In this document: piece by piece, positions 41,735-49,320 of the stretch | How the letters are laid out: every line of letters begins with the position of its first letter | Position numbering within the stretch: position 1 is the first letter of the stretch | From: Parachlamydiaceae bacterium | Lineage (GTDB): Bacteria; Chlamydiota; Chlamydiia; Chlamydiales; Parachlamydiaceae | Length of the DNA stretch: 49,320 bases | Assembly (NCBI GenBank): GCA_013816265.1 | Contig: JACDES010000008.1 | Span: 1 to 49,320 of the forward strand | Direction: 5' to 3' | Program-made: the position numbers and the translations under genes | The notes under the pieces: generated by a model | Told to the model about the DNA's origin: nothing | The model's database searches: none | Seen by the model: only the letters and a program-made list of their open reading frames with translations

Positions 41735-42020
41735 ATGCCGTCTAAATAAGAAAAAAGATGAAATTGTTGAATGTAGATTTAATTACGTAAGTTAGCTTTG
41801 GTTTAGCTTCATTTAATTGAATCTTTTTCTTATTTTGACAGCATTGTGGCTTATCATCAAACAAAGCGAAAGAGAACTTTCGCACTCCAACGCTTCGCAT
41901 ACAATTAGAAAATACTCCCCTCAAAGTTACGCAAAGCGTTTGGAGTACGAAAGTCCTCTTTCGCTTTGTTTGAAACCGCTATTTTTGCATTTTAAAATTT
42001 TGACAGCATTGAACTATACT
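41735..42020. repeat. Nested inverted repeats (two families)
   Basis: An outer pair, ATCAATGCCGTCTAAATAAG (41731-) facing CTTATTTTGACAGCATTG (41829-41846), belongs to the CAATGCTGTCAAAATAAG family. Adjacent to it, AACAAAGCGAAAGAGAACTT (41862-) faces AAGTCCTCTTTCGCTTTGTT (41951-), the family seen at 19181. TTTTGACAGCATTGAAC follows at 41998. The stretch holds no gene. Confidence 0.8.
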
Positions 42021-42024
42021 GCAG

Positions 42025-42837
42025 TTACTTTCTTTCTAATATCTCAATTCTGTCTCCAACGTTTAATATTCCAAGGTTTTGATGAATGATATTTTGACCA
42101 AACATAATGCCTTTTTCCATCTTACGGTAGGTAGACAACATTTGAAGTGGCTCTAAGCTCTTTTCTGCAGTGCTTTGATCAATAGTTGTAATGACACATC
42201 GTGAACAAGGTTTTACAATACTAAACTTAATTTCACCAATTCGAATTGTCTTCCAGGTATCCTCTTCATAAGGAGAGCATCCATTAATCACAATATTTGG
42301 ACGAAATCGATTCATAGGCAATGGTCTATCCAATTTTTTATTTAAATCTTCCAAGGAAGCTTCAGATATTAATAGAAATGGATATCCATCAGCAAATCCA
42401 ACTTCGTCTTGCGGATTTAATGCATATTTTTGATTCACTTGTCGAATTGTTTCATCGGGTATAAAAACTAATCGACAATCAGTATTTAGAAAATGACTTA
42501 AAGCTTGTGCGATGTCTTCACCCTGATCTATGGCAGAACAAGTATCTTTCCAAATAACAACATCTATTTTTTTATCTTTTGTTTGAATTGGAATAGAATA
42601 TTCTTGTTTATTTGGAAGCCTTATAAACAAGTGATCATCATATGGAGTAACTTCTATGAGTGCCATTTGAGGAAATTGACGCTGGGACATAAATCGATTG
42701 CTAGAATCGATTAACATCCATCTTCTATCATGTTCAGGACCCTTTTTTTGAATCACAATAGATTTTCTTTGTAAACCTTTGCAAGACTTCACAGGGTAAA
42801 TTTGCAAGTCTGATACCTGTATTATATTTTGTGTCAT
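42025..42837 (-). CDS. MOSC-domain protein (mARC/YcbX-like, without ferredoxin domain)
   Basis: A 270-residue protein. Residues ~5-100 are the MOSC N-terminal beta-barrel (I-Y-P-V-K-S-C-K-G near residue 14; G-P-E-H-D-R-R-W-M near 34). Residues ~120-265 are the MOSC domain, with N-R-F-R-P-N near 176 and the conserved cysteines K-P-C-S-R-C-V-I-T near 209. In mARC and YcbX the cysteine of P-C-x-R-C binds the molybdenum cofactor and the enzymes reduce N-hydroxylated compounds. YcbX also has a ferredoxin domain, missing here. No other molybdenum-cofactor genes are present in this window. Confidence 0.9.
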   Translation of the reverse strand: MTQNIIQVSDLQIYPVKSCKGLQRKSIVIQKKGPEHDRRWMLIDSSNRFMSQRQFPQMALIEVTPYDDHLFIRLPNKQEYSIPIQTKDKKIDVVIWKDTCSAIDQGEDIAQALSHFLNTDCRLVFIPDETIRQVNQKYALNPQDEVGFADGYPFLLISEASLEDLNKKLDRPLPMNRFRPNIVINGCSPYEEDTWKTIRIGEIKFSIVKPCSRCVITTIDQSTAEKSLEPLQMLSTYRKMEKGIMFGQNIIHQNLGILNVGDRIEILERK

Positions 42838-42994
42838 GCTATCAATATGGTTTGTTTAAAAGTTCTTAATTTAGATTTTTATATTATCAATTCATTTATT
42901 TAAGATCATCTATTGTTGAAATGAATTGAATTCTATGATAAACTATCAACATTAATATAAACTTTAACTAATTAACAACAAGGTTATTACGCAA

Positions 42995-43873
42995 ATGAAG
43001 AACATTTGGATTTTTTTCTTTCTTCTAATAAATTTATTCATTTTTTGCTCATTAAATAGTGAAATAATTGAAACGAGTGAAATCGAAACAGTTCTACAGT
43101 ATGTGAACAAAGACTCATTAGTATTATTTAATGTTAGTGATACTTTATACGAACCTTCAACAACGATAGCTGAACATGCATGGCGAGAATATTTTGCAGA
43201 AAAGGTCATTCAACTAATTAAAGACCCTGAGCTTGGCCAAAAGCTTATTAATAAGACAAAAAATAAAATTGTTCAAAATGTTCCTAAAAAACTAGTCGAG
43301 GGCATAACTCCGACAATAATTTCTGAATTACAACAACGAAGATTGGTGGTTTTAGGCATTACAGAAAAAAAAGTTTCTACGCCCTATGCTGAAAATTTTA
43401 GTTTGATAACTAGCAATCATTTACAAGGCTTAGGGATAGATCTAAATAAAACACTTATTTATTTTGATGCTACAGAAAAAGACGACAATGCTCCCACATT
43501 TTCCTTACAATATGGTATTTTATTCTCCAATAAAAAAGGAATTGGTCCTTCAATAAAGTCTTTTATGGAGTATTACAAATTCAATCCACAAAGAATCGTA
43601 ATGATCGACAATTCCATGAAATCTTTGAAAGTGGTAGAAACTCTTTCTCATGAAAATAGTATTGAGTTTAATGGATTAAGATATACTCGCACAGATGATC
43701 GAAAAGCTAATTATGATCCAGTTTTAGGAATAATTGAATTTGATGCATTTATTAATGAACATAGAGTGATGTCCGATCAAGAGGCTTTACAAATTAAATT
43801 AAGTAATCCTGATGCGAATTATGAGGTTTTTTTAGAGAATTTAATTCTTAAAATGTCTTTAAGTGATATCTAA
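42995..43873 (+). CDS. Secreted HAD-like protein (DUF2608 type) with catalytic aspartates replaced
   Basis: A 292-residue protein with a signal peptide (residues 1-20). The HAD motif I position reads L-V-L-F-N46-V-S48-D-T-L-Y; the family has F-D-x-D-N-T-L. Both catalytic aspartates are thus changed (Asn and Ser). Motif IV, M-I-D-N-S-M-K-S-L, is close to the usual I-D-D-S. V-V-L-G-I-T (motif II) is present. The order and length fit DUF2608 proteins, exported HAD-like proteins with several copies in Legionella and amoeba-associated bacteria. It may bind rather than hydrolyse phosphates. AAGG lies 11 bases before the ATG. Single-gene unit. Confidence 0.78.
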   Translation: MKNIWIFFFLLINLFIFCSLNSEIIETSEIETVLQYVNKDSLVLFNVSDTLYEPSTTIAEHAWREYFAEKVIQLIKDPELGQKLINKTKNKIVQNVPKKLVEGITPTIISELQQRRLVVLGITEKKVSTPYAENFSLITSNHLQGLGIDLNKTLIYFDATEKDDNAPTFSLQYGILFSNKKGIGPSIKSFMEYYKFNPQRIVMIDNSMKSLKVVETLSHENSIEFNGLRYTRTDDRKANYDPVLGIIEFDAFINEHRVMSDQEALQIKLSNPDANYEVFLENLILKMSLSDI

Positions 43874-44067
43874 AAAACACATCTTTAATAGAATAAAAAT
43901 ATTAAGCGATTTATTAAAATTTTTACTATTTCATAAGAATACACACAAATATTTGTTTATTCAGATCCCTCATTTTCTGAGTACGAGATATTTAATCTTT
44001 ATTTTTAACTCCCATTTTCTTATAATTGTTACTTTTTAATTAATTAAATAAAAAAAACGGAGTATTT

Positions 44068-44577
44068 ATGCAAGTTTCCAATCCTCTTAGAAGATGTTCC
44101 TTAAATACAATTGAAGAAACTTTTTTCTGTCTAAAAAGAGAATTTAAAAATGTCCATTTTCCAAGAAAAATTCTAAATACTCATGGGTTAAATCCCAAAA
44201 CAGTCCAAAGCAGAAACATTCGACCTTTTAAACCAATCATAAATCATTCTACTAACGAAAAGAACAGAGAAGAATCGACACAAAACAAAAACCGTGATTC
44301 TTTGAAGCAAGTTATCCTGAGCACTTTATCAGCTACTATTGGAGTTGTGGGAACCGTGTTGTACCAAAATAAGTCTGTAGAAAATACCTTCTCACAAAAT
44401 CCTCAAAAAACTAATACGGCGGAGGATTTGGTGAATGCCATAAAGAATGTCGACACCCCATTAGTTGAAAAGTGTCTAAAAGAAGGCATTGTTCCAACTA
44501 AGGAAATGTTCATCAATGCAATAGAATGGAATACTGCTCATAGCCGCATTCTAATACTATTATCCAAATACTTTTGA
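44068..44577 (+). CDS. Putative effector with one hydrophobic helix and an ankyrin-like C-terminus, probably frameshifted
   Basis: A 169-residue protein with GGAG before the ATG. Residues 1-85 are basic and polar. Residues 86-102 (L-S-T-L-S-A-T-I-G-V-V-G-T-V-L) are a hydrophobic helix. From 118, E-D-L-V-N-A-I-K-N-V-D, L-V-E-K-C-L-K-E-G, P-T-K-E-M-F-I-N-A-I and I-L-I-L-L follow ankyrin-repeat spacing. The frame stops at TGA 44575-44577 after a TTTT run. Removing one T would continue K-Y-F-E-V-G-A-L-I-L and L-L-E-L-V-Y-K to the TAG at 44627, again ankyrin-like. A recent frameshift, or a sequencing error, is likely. Confidence 0.6.
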   Translation: MQVSNPLRRCSLNTIEETFFCLKREFKNVHFPRKILNTHGLNPKTVQSRNIRPFKPIINHSTNEKNREESTQNKNRDSLKQVILSTLSATIGVVGTVLYQNKSVENTFSQNPQKTNTAEDLVNAIKNVDTPLVEKCLKEGIVPTKEMFINAIEWNTAHSRILILLSKYF

Positions 44578-44663
44578 AGTTGGTGCTCTAATTCTAAATA
44601 AAAAACTACTTGAATTAGTCTATAAGTAGATTTACCCTAAAATTCACATCTAATGACTTTTTG

Positions 44664-44685
44664 TATACCAATCGCGTGGTATACA
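44664..44685. repeat. Short palindrome with TGGTATAC end
   Basis: GTATACCA (44664-44671) pairs with TGGTATAC (44678-44685) around ATCGCG. The CGCGTGGTATA part matches the terminal sequence of the palindromic element at 14791, so this may be a small relic or an operator. Confidence 0.55.
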
Positions 44686-44810
44686 CCATGCACTGTACAA
44701 ATTAAAAGAAATATTGATATGTATAGTTGTTTAATATTCAATGAAAAATATTAGTTAACCTATATTTTGCAATTACTGAACTTAACGTACAGATGTACAA
44801 GGAATTTTAA

Positions 44811-46496
44811 ATGAATTATTTTAAAATTATCGTCAAAGGTGCGTTTATTTTAAGCTTGTTATCTACACCTTTTTTAGTTGCAGAAAATAGTTGTTCTTCA
44901 TCACATCCACACATTTTTAAGAAAAAAACCCTCAGAGCAGATTACGTAATTATTGGTGTAGGAACAGCTGGAGCGGTTCTCGCTAAAAAACTCACTGACA
45001 ATAAAAAAACTTCTGTAATTGCCATCCATAATGGAAAAAACCTCACGAAAGATCCTGACATCCGTTTTTCTAAGAATGTGATCACAACAGTTATTTCTTC
45101 GCTATTTGACTCACCTTTTTTTGAAGCGGGAAAAACTACTCCACAGATTGCTGCTGATGATCGAAAAGTACCTTGGCTCATCGGATTACCTCTTGGAGGA
45201 GCCTCTTCAATTAATGCAGAAGCTTATTGCAGAGGTACAAATGAAATATATTCTCAATGGGAAGCAATCGCTGGTCCTCTTTGGTCTGTAGATAGAATTG
45301 ACAGAATATATAAAAAATTAGAAACGTACGATGGAAAAACTAATGACCCAAATTCGAGAGGGACCGATGGGCCTCTCAACGTAAGACAAAATCCAGTACC
45401 ATCAAAAGTTTCAAAGAAATTTACAAGGGCTATCATTCAAGGAACAGGATTTCCTTTTGTAGAGGACTATAATGATATCCGAACACCTATTGGAGCATCT
45501 CGAGCTCTTCAATATACTCAAAAAGGACTTGATGGTGCATTACGTGTTAGCAGTGCAGTTGCTTTTTTGAATAAAAAAGTGATGACTCCAAGCGGGCGTG
45601 GGGTTCATGGAAGAAAATTGCGTGTATTTTTCGAAAGTTCTGCTTTAAGAACTATTTGGGAAGGAAACAAAGCCATTGGTATTGAATTTGTGAAAAATGG
45701 AAGACATAAAAAAGTATATGCCAATAAAGGTGTTATTGTTTGTGCAGGTTTAAGAAGCAGTCCGTTTCTTATGCATTCAGGTATAGGCCCAAAAGAACTA
45801 TTAGATTCTCTTGGAATTCCTGTTGTATTTGCTAACGATAATGTGGGGCAAGGACTTGTAGACCAACCTCAATGCTTACTAGCCTTTGAAACTGATCCCA
45901 ATGATACCCCTGTGAATAACCATAATAGTGCCTTTGCATCAATCGCCTTTTTTCCTTCACCAACAGGGGATCAAACAAAACGAGAAATTCGCTTTACTCC
46001 AGTAGCCCAAGTTCCAGGTTTAACTGCAGTATTGCTGGATCTTTCTCAACCAAGAAGTCGTGGAAGTGTTACAATTAATAGCAGCAATCCGCTTTTTCCG
46101 CCTGTTGTCAATATAGGATTATTAAGCAACCCAGAAGATCTTGAATTATATCAACAAGCACTTCAAGTGTATGTTAAGCAAATTAATAATGCATTACAAC
46201 AAATTGATCCGACATACAAACTTATATCACCTGATCCAAGTATTCTTGACGATACGAATTTGTTAACTGATTTTATTAAAGAAACAGTTTTGGGTAACCA
46301 ATGCTTTCAAAGTCATTGCTTGATGGCTCCATTAAAAAATGCAGGTGTCGTAGATAGTAGAGGGCGTGTTCATGGGGTGAATAATCTAATTGTTGCCGAT
46401 GATTCTATCGTTCCTCTTTGTATGGATGGAACGACGATGGCATCTGCCTATTTGATTGAATTCAATATTGCAAGAATTTTGAATCAAGGGGAGTAG
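44811..46496 (+). CDS. Secreted GMC-family oxidoreductase
   Basis: A 561-residue protein with a signal peptide (residues 1-25). D-Y-V-I-I-G-V-G49-T-A-G (FAD-binding) is followed by the GMC signature region L-I-G-L-P-L-G-G-A-S-S-I-N-A near 123-136. Later come G-V-I-V-C-A-G-L-R-S-S-P, H-S-G-I-G-P and, near the C-terminus, S-H502-C-L-M-A-P then G-V-V-D-S-R-G-R-V-H-G-V. H502 is in the place of the catalytic histidine. The second catalytic His/Asn position is replaced by M-D-G-T-T. It oxidises alcohol groups, perhaps on sterols or choline-like compounds. A secreted form would meet host substrates. AAGGA precedes the ATG. Confidence 0.9.
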   Translation: MNYFKIIVKGAFILSLLSTPFLVAENSCSSSHPHIFKKKTLRADYVIIGVGTAGAVLAKKLTDNKKTSVIAIHNGKNLTKDPDIRFSKNVITTVISSLFDSPFFEAGKTTPQIAADDRKVPWLIGLPLGGASSINAEAYCRGTNEIYSQWEAIAGPLWSVDRIDRIYKKLETYDGKTNDPNSRGTDGPLNVRQNPVPSKVSKKFTRAIIQGTGFPFVEDYNDIRTPIGASRALQYTQKGLDGALRVSSAVAFLNKKVMTPSGRGVHGRKLRVFFESSALRTIWEGNKAIGIEFVKNGRHKKVYANKGVIVCAGLRSSPFLMHSGIGPKELLDSLGIPVVFANDNVGQGLVDQPQCLLAFETDPNDTPVNNHNSAFASIAFFPSPTGDQTKREIRFTPVAQVPGLTAVLLDLSQPRSRGSVTINSSNPLFPPVVNIGLLSNPEDLELYQQALQVYVKQINNALQQIDPTYKLISPDPSILDDTNLLTDFIKETVLGNQCFQSHCLMAPLKNAGVVDSRGRVHGVNNLIVADDSIVPLCMDGTTMASAYLIEFNIARILNQGE

Positions 46497-46622
46497 ATTA
46501 TTGTTTTAGGAAGCTCTATAAGGATTGCCTTAATTCTATATTAATAGTACTCGTTTATGTCGATCTGGTCAAAATTATATGTTTCAAAATGATAGATTAA
46601 TATAAGAGATAAAATTATCTTA

Positions 46623-47186
46623 ATGAGTATGAATAAAAAAATTAATTCTAATTTCTTGTTTGATTGCTCTTACGATACCCCTTTAGGTTTATCTGTTATT
46701 TTTGCATATAATAAATTAATTAAGACAATCTCAACGATCAGTATTGAATTATGCGAATCAAAATATATTGAAGGAACGGGTGGAATAGTAAGTGTTCGCG
46801 ATTTGGTTGCTTATCAAATCGGATGGGGAAAATTGGTCATTTATTGGTATAACGCAGGAAAATTGAAACGGGTACCCGATATGCCGGGGGAAGGCTTTAC
46901 CGCTTGGGACTATGTAGGACTAGCTAAACATTTTTACGTAAAATATCACTTAAAAAGCTTAATCGAACAACTTCAAGAATTTTATCAAATAGTTGCGGAA
47001 ATCCTTTCTATCATTGAGCTTGAAAGCTCAGAAGGTAATTTGGATAAAGTTGGAGTTTGGTCCTGGTGCACTCTTAAGTCAGGAAAACATTGGCCCTTAA
47101 GTAAGTGGATTCAAGTAAATACAATCTCACCATACAAGAGAGCATCGAAACTAATAAATAATTTAACGAATTTTCCTATAAACTGA
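46623..47186 (+). CDS. ClbS/DfsB-family four-helix protein
   Basis: A 187-residue protein. S-V-R-D-L-V-A-Y-Q-I-G-W-G-K-L (near 57-71), P-G-E-G-F-T-A-W-D near 88-96, and the C-terminal W-I-Q-V-N-T near 165-170 match the ClbS/DfsB (DUF1706) family. Members include the colibactin self-resistance protein ClbS and stress-related proteins of the DinB-like four-helix fold. The substrate here is unknown. The start ATG at 46623 lacks a strong Shine-Dalgarno; the ATG two codons later is equally possible. It converges on the choloylglycine-hydrolase-family gene across a terminator. Confidence 0.8.
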   Translation: MSMNKKINSNFLFDCSYDTPLGLSVIFAYNKLIKTISTISIELCESKYIEGTGGIVSVRDLVAYQIGWGKLVIYWYNAGKLKRVPDMPGEGFTAWDYVGLAKHFYVKYHLKSLIEQLQEFYQIVAEILSIIELESSEGNLDKVGVWSWCTLKSGKHWPLSKWIQVNTISPYKRASKLINNLTNFPIN

Positions 47187-47246
47187 GCTTTGTTTTTTTT
47201 GAAATTTGGGTTACATGAATGCAATGAGACTCAAAAGTCAGATTAA

Positions 47247-47286
47247 AAGTCATCTCAGGATAATTTGTAAAATCCTGAGATGACTT
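47247..47286. terminator. Bidirectional terminator between convergent genes
   Basis: AAGTCATCTCAGGAT (47247-47261) pairs perfectly with ATCCTGAGATGACTT (47272-47286), a 15-bp stem with a 10-base loop. Confidence 0.88.
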
Positions 47287-47301
47287 ATATTTAGATTAAT
47301 C

Positions 47302-48399
47302 TTAATTTAATTTTGATGAAATATCTATCGCTTTTTCCTTGCCCGTCGTATTGGCTCTTTTGATAGTTTTTGCATTTAAATCAAACTTATTTAAATCAAC
47401 AAATTTAATATTCTGATCCTCATATGTTCTAAAGTAATATTTTAATGATTGAGGATCTCTTACACATGTAACTAGGGTATAATCACTATAAATTGTATCA
47501 TCTATCTTTTCACGAGCAACGCCAACGGGTATATCAAACTGATTCAAAATATGAAATGCTTGAAATACACCTTCATTTGCATTATTTGATGGAAGGGCTG
47601 AAGTTGAAAAAATTGCAGCTCTAACAAATCGTGAAGGAGGAGTAAAATCACCTGGCATTCCTACCATGCCTGAACCTTGTCCAAAAGGCGCTAATTCTAG
47701 CTTTCCAATTTTTACGGGTTTAATATTGGCAACAGTTAAATTGATATAATTTCTTAAATTTTCCATATGCCAATCGAATGTTGGTGAATTAGTGAAAACA
47801 CCCAATGGATTTTCATAAGTCATTAATTTTCCATCAATTGGCTCTATCACTAAACTCCGACCATTTTTTTCAAAAACGATGTAATGAAATGGTGCCGGTG
47901 CGCTACCCCATTCTTTAGTTACTGTCGGAGCGATGACCACAGAATTGAGTGAATTTTTCACCTCATCAATTGTTTCGAATTGTGTGACAATCCAGTTTGA
48001 AAATTCTACCGGAGATAATCCCTTAGATTGATTTTCAGATGTTATTTCAGAATAGCCAGCAAAACCAGGAAAATAAAATGTACCTACAGATAACCCTTTC
48101 TCATTTATCCCATCCATGATAGCCATATCGTCAAAGGCTATTGATCCAACCGATGCATATTTCGCTTTGTATGCCAAACCAGGGCCTTTTGGGGTTGTCC
48201 CCTTAAATTCAAATCCTCGTGGAATAACGACAACTGATGTGTCAACCACGACACCAAATTCTAGGGTACGTCCATGAATGATGGATCCATCCTTCTGAAT
48301 TAATTTAATCCCTGTACATGCTTCAACAGTAGAAAAGGAAAGAAGCCAAGATACCGTTATTATTAATAGTGTCATCCCAGATTTAGTAACTTTTAACAT
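47302..48399 (-). CDS. Secreted choloylglycine hydrolase-family (Ntn) amidase
   Basis: A 365-residue protein. Residues 1-27 are a signal peptide ending V-E-A, which exposes C28-T-G-I; the N-terminal cysteine is the nucleophile of this Ntn family. The next landmarks fit bile-salt hydrolase and penicillin V acylase: G-R-T-L-E-F-G near 43, D-G-I-N-E-K-G-L near 93-100, and T-N-S-P-T-F-D-W-H near 204-212. F-G-Q-G-S-G-M-V-G-M-P-G-D-F-T-P-P-S-R-F (240-259) follows, where the Arg is structural. It cleaves a linear amide bond in the periplasm; the substrate could be an N-acyl amide or quorum signal. GGAGG precedes the ATG. Confidence 0.92.
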   Translation of the reverse strand: MLKVTKSGMTLLIITVSWLLSFSTVEACTGIKLIQKDGSIIHGRTLEFGVVVDTSVVVIPRGFEFKGTTPKGPGLAYKAKYASVGSIAFDDMAIMDGINEKGLSVGTFYFPGFAGYSEITSENQSKGLSPVEFSNWIVTQFETIDEVKNSLNSVVIAPTVTKEWGSAPAPFHYIVFEKNGRSLVIEPIDGKLMTYENPLGVFTNSPTFDWHMENLRNYINLTVANIKPVKIGKLELAPFGQGSGMVGMPGDFTPPSRFVRAAIFSTSALPSNNANEGVFQAFHILNQFDIPVGVAREKIDDTIYSDYTLVTCVRDPQSLKYYFRTYEDQNIKFVDLNKFDLNAKTIKRANTTGKEKAIDISSKLN

Positions 48400-49320
48400 T
48401 GAAATATCCTCCAGAAAAAGTTTGTGATCCCCCTTTCTAACTCAGTAAACAATTTTTTAATATTTAAATTATCTATCCAATGGGATCTTTAGATGTAATG
48501 CACTTTCAAGATAATTTGTAACCGTTCATGGAGTAAGCAAAAAAAATCAACTATCAATTTAGGTTAAATATATGTCTATCGACTCCTCATTTGCTCGAAG
48601 AGCGTCTGTTCAAAGCCCAACGCTGTCAAAATAAGAGAAAAATATTTGCGAATAGCCTTTTTTGCTTTCTCACTCTTTTATCCACATTCAATTAAGATAA
48701 GTTTCTTGTGTTAGGCCTGTAGGGCAGCATGAAATAGCCCAAGTCGCAGCGAAGCGCATGCTTTTACCTACAAGTAGCTAAAAACAATATAGAGATAAAT
48801 GTAGGTGCTAAAACAAGTGGAAAAAGTTACAATACATGTTGAATAGAGTTGTTCTGTATATAATCAAAGTTACAATAAATGAGGTCTAAAGCTTAACGCA
48901 AAGACGGGGAGACAGGGAGGCGGTGAGGGGATATAAGTAAATTAGGTAAGATAAAAGTCTGTCGACTCTTCTTTAGCTCGGAGAGCGTCTGTTCAAAGCC
49001 CAGAGTGACGTAAGGAACTCTGGGTAAAGAAAATAAAGATTAGAGCTCGTAGAGCGACTCAAATTTGCGACGATATGCTAACTCTCTTTACACACAAACT
49101 ACTGGGAACATTTTTTTGTAATAATCTCACATTTGAGTCGCTCTACGAGCTCTATTCTTTATTTTCTTTACCCAGAGTTCCTTACGTCACTCTGGGCTTT
49201 GAACCAATGCTGTCAAAATAAGAAAAAATAGCATAATCGCCTAATTTCTTTTACTGTTACGGTTTCCAATTCTATAACTACACTTATTTTAAGAAAGATT
49301 CACTGCGTTAGGCCTGAAGG
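48400..49320. other. Repeat-filled intergenic region at the window end
   Basis: No gene is seen. 48593-48640 carries a copy of GCTCGAAGAGCGTCTGTTCA followed by AAGCCCAACGCTGTC. 48710-48760 carries GTTAGGCCTGTAGGGCAGCA and the following GAAATAGCCC. 48900-48926 carries CGCAAAGACGGGGAGACAGG. 48960-49220 carries a further copy interrupted by a palindrome. The window ends inside another GTTAGGCCTGAAGG copy. These modules occur in the same order near 31140-31360. Confidence 0.8.
48991..49204. repeat. Inverted repeat with 74-bp arms, nested in a dispersed repeat
   Basis: GTTCAAAGCCCAGAGTGACG onward (48991-49064) is complementary to 49131-49204. The spacer is 66 bases. The surrounding sequence, GTCTGTTCAAAGCCC before and CAATGCTGTCAAAATAAG after, is the usual CAAAGCCCAATGCTGTC repeat split in two, so the palindrome appears to have been inserted into it. 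Confidence 0.8.

Overview
The window is low-GC bacterial DNA that looks like an amoeba-associated chlamydia of the Parachlamydiaceae (Protochlamydia-like). The identification is inferred from several signs. The order prfB–GNAT acetyltransferase–yebC matches the order I remember from Chlamydia trachomatis (CT459–CT457). There is an OTU-type cysteine protease and several coiled-coil proteins that look like host-directed effectors. Many proteins are exported, and palindromic repeats fill the gaps between genes. I saw no rRNA, tRNA, CRISPR array or intact transposase.

Layout. 1-372 holds the end of a palindromic element and AT-rich spacer. 373-6282 encodes a giant 1969-residue protein with a nucleotidyltransferase-like N-terminus. 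6322-6496 is a TPP riboswitch plus a Shine-Dalgarno-sequestering hairpin in front of an MFS carrier, which is therefore a likely thiamine-compound importer. 7866-13547 is a tandem array of three two-gene operons (A-B, A-B, A-B) of secreted helical proteins. Each operon ends in its own terminator, and the first A gene is broken by a stop codon at a tryptophan position. 13729-19127 carries metabolic genes (Nudix, histidine phosphatase, HAD, SMR, TauD-like dioxygenase and a nitrilase-fold protein lacking its catalytic Cys). 19432-24094 is a minus-strand translation cluster, prfB (with its programmed +1 frameshift)–GNAT–metalloprotease–yebC–proS.

24607-33179 carries an ABC exporter with a small pore-like membrane protein, a CPSCP-repeat protein, an OTU protease, and two paralogous coiled-coil proteins with nuclear-localisation-like tails that flank the remains of a third copy. 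33378-38952 carries a guanine-deaminase-like enzyme, an ABM-domain membrane protein, a glycosyltransferase-methyltransferase fusion, an Inc-like duplicated membrane protein, a tubby/LURP-like secreted protein and an exported sulfotransferase. 39060-40373 is a toxin-antitoxin pair whose antitoxin joins a YgiT zinc finger, an HTH and a Panacea domain. 40765-48399 carries membrane, MOSC, DUF2608-like, ankyrin-like, GMC, ClbS/DfsB and choloylglycine-hydrolase-family proteins. 48400-49320 is repeat-filled spacer.

Themes. Much of the window is about the cell envelope or the host: at least ten products carry signal peptides and four or five look like effectors. Several enzymes have lost catalytic residues. 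At least three families of inverted-repeat elements are scattered between genes, and in places they interrupt one another or sit beside decayed genes. The least explained system is the tripled A-B secreted pair. The clearest regulatory unit is the TPP riboswitch.
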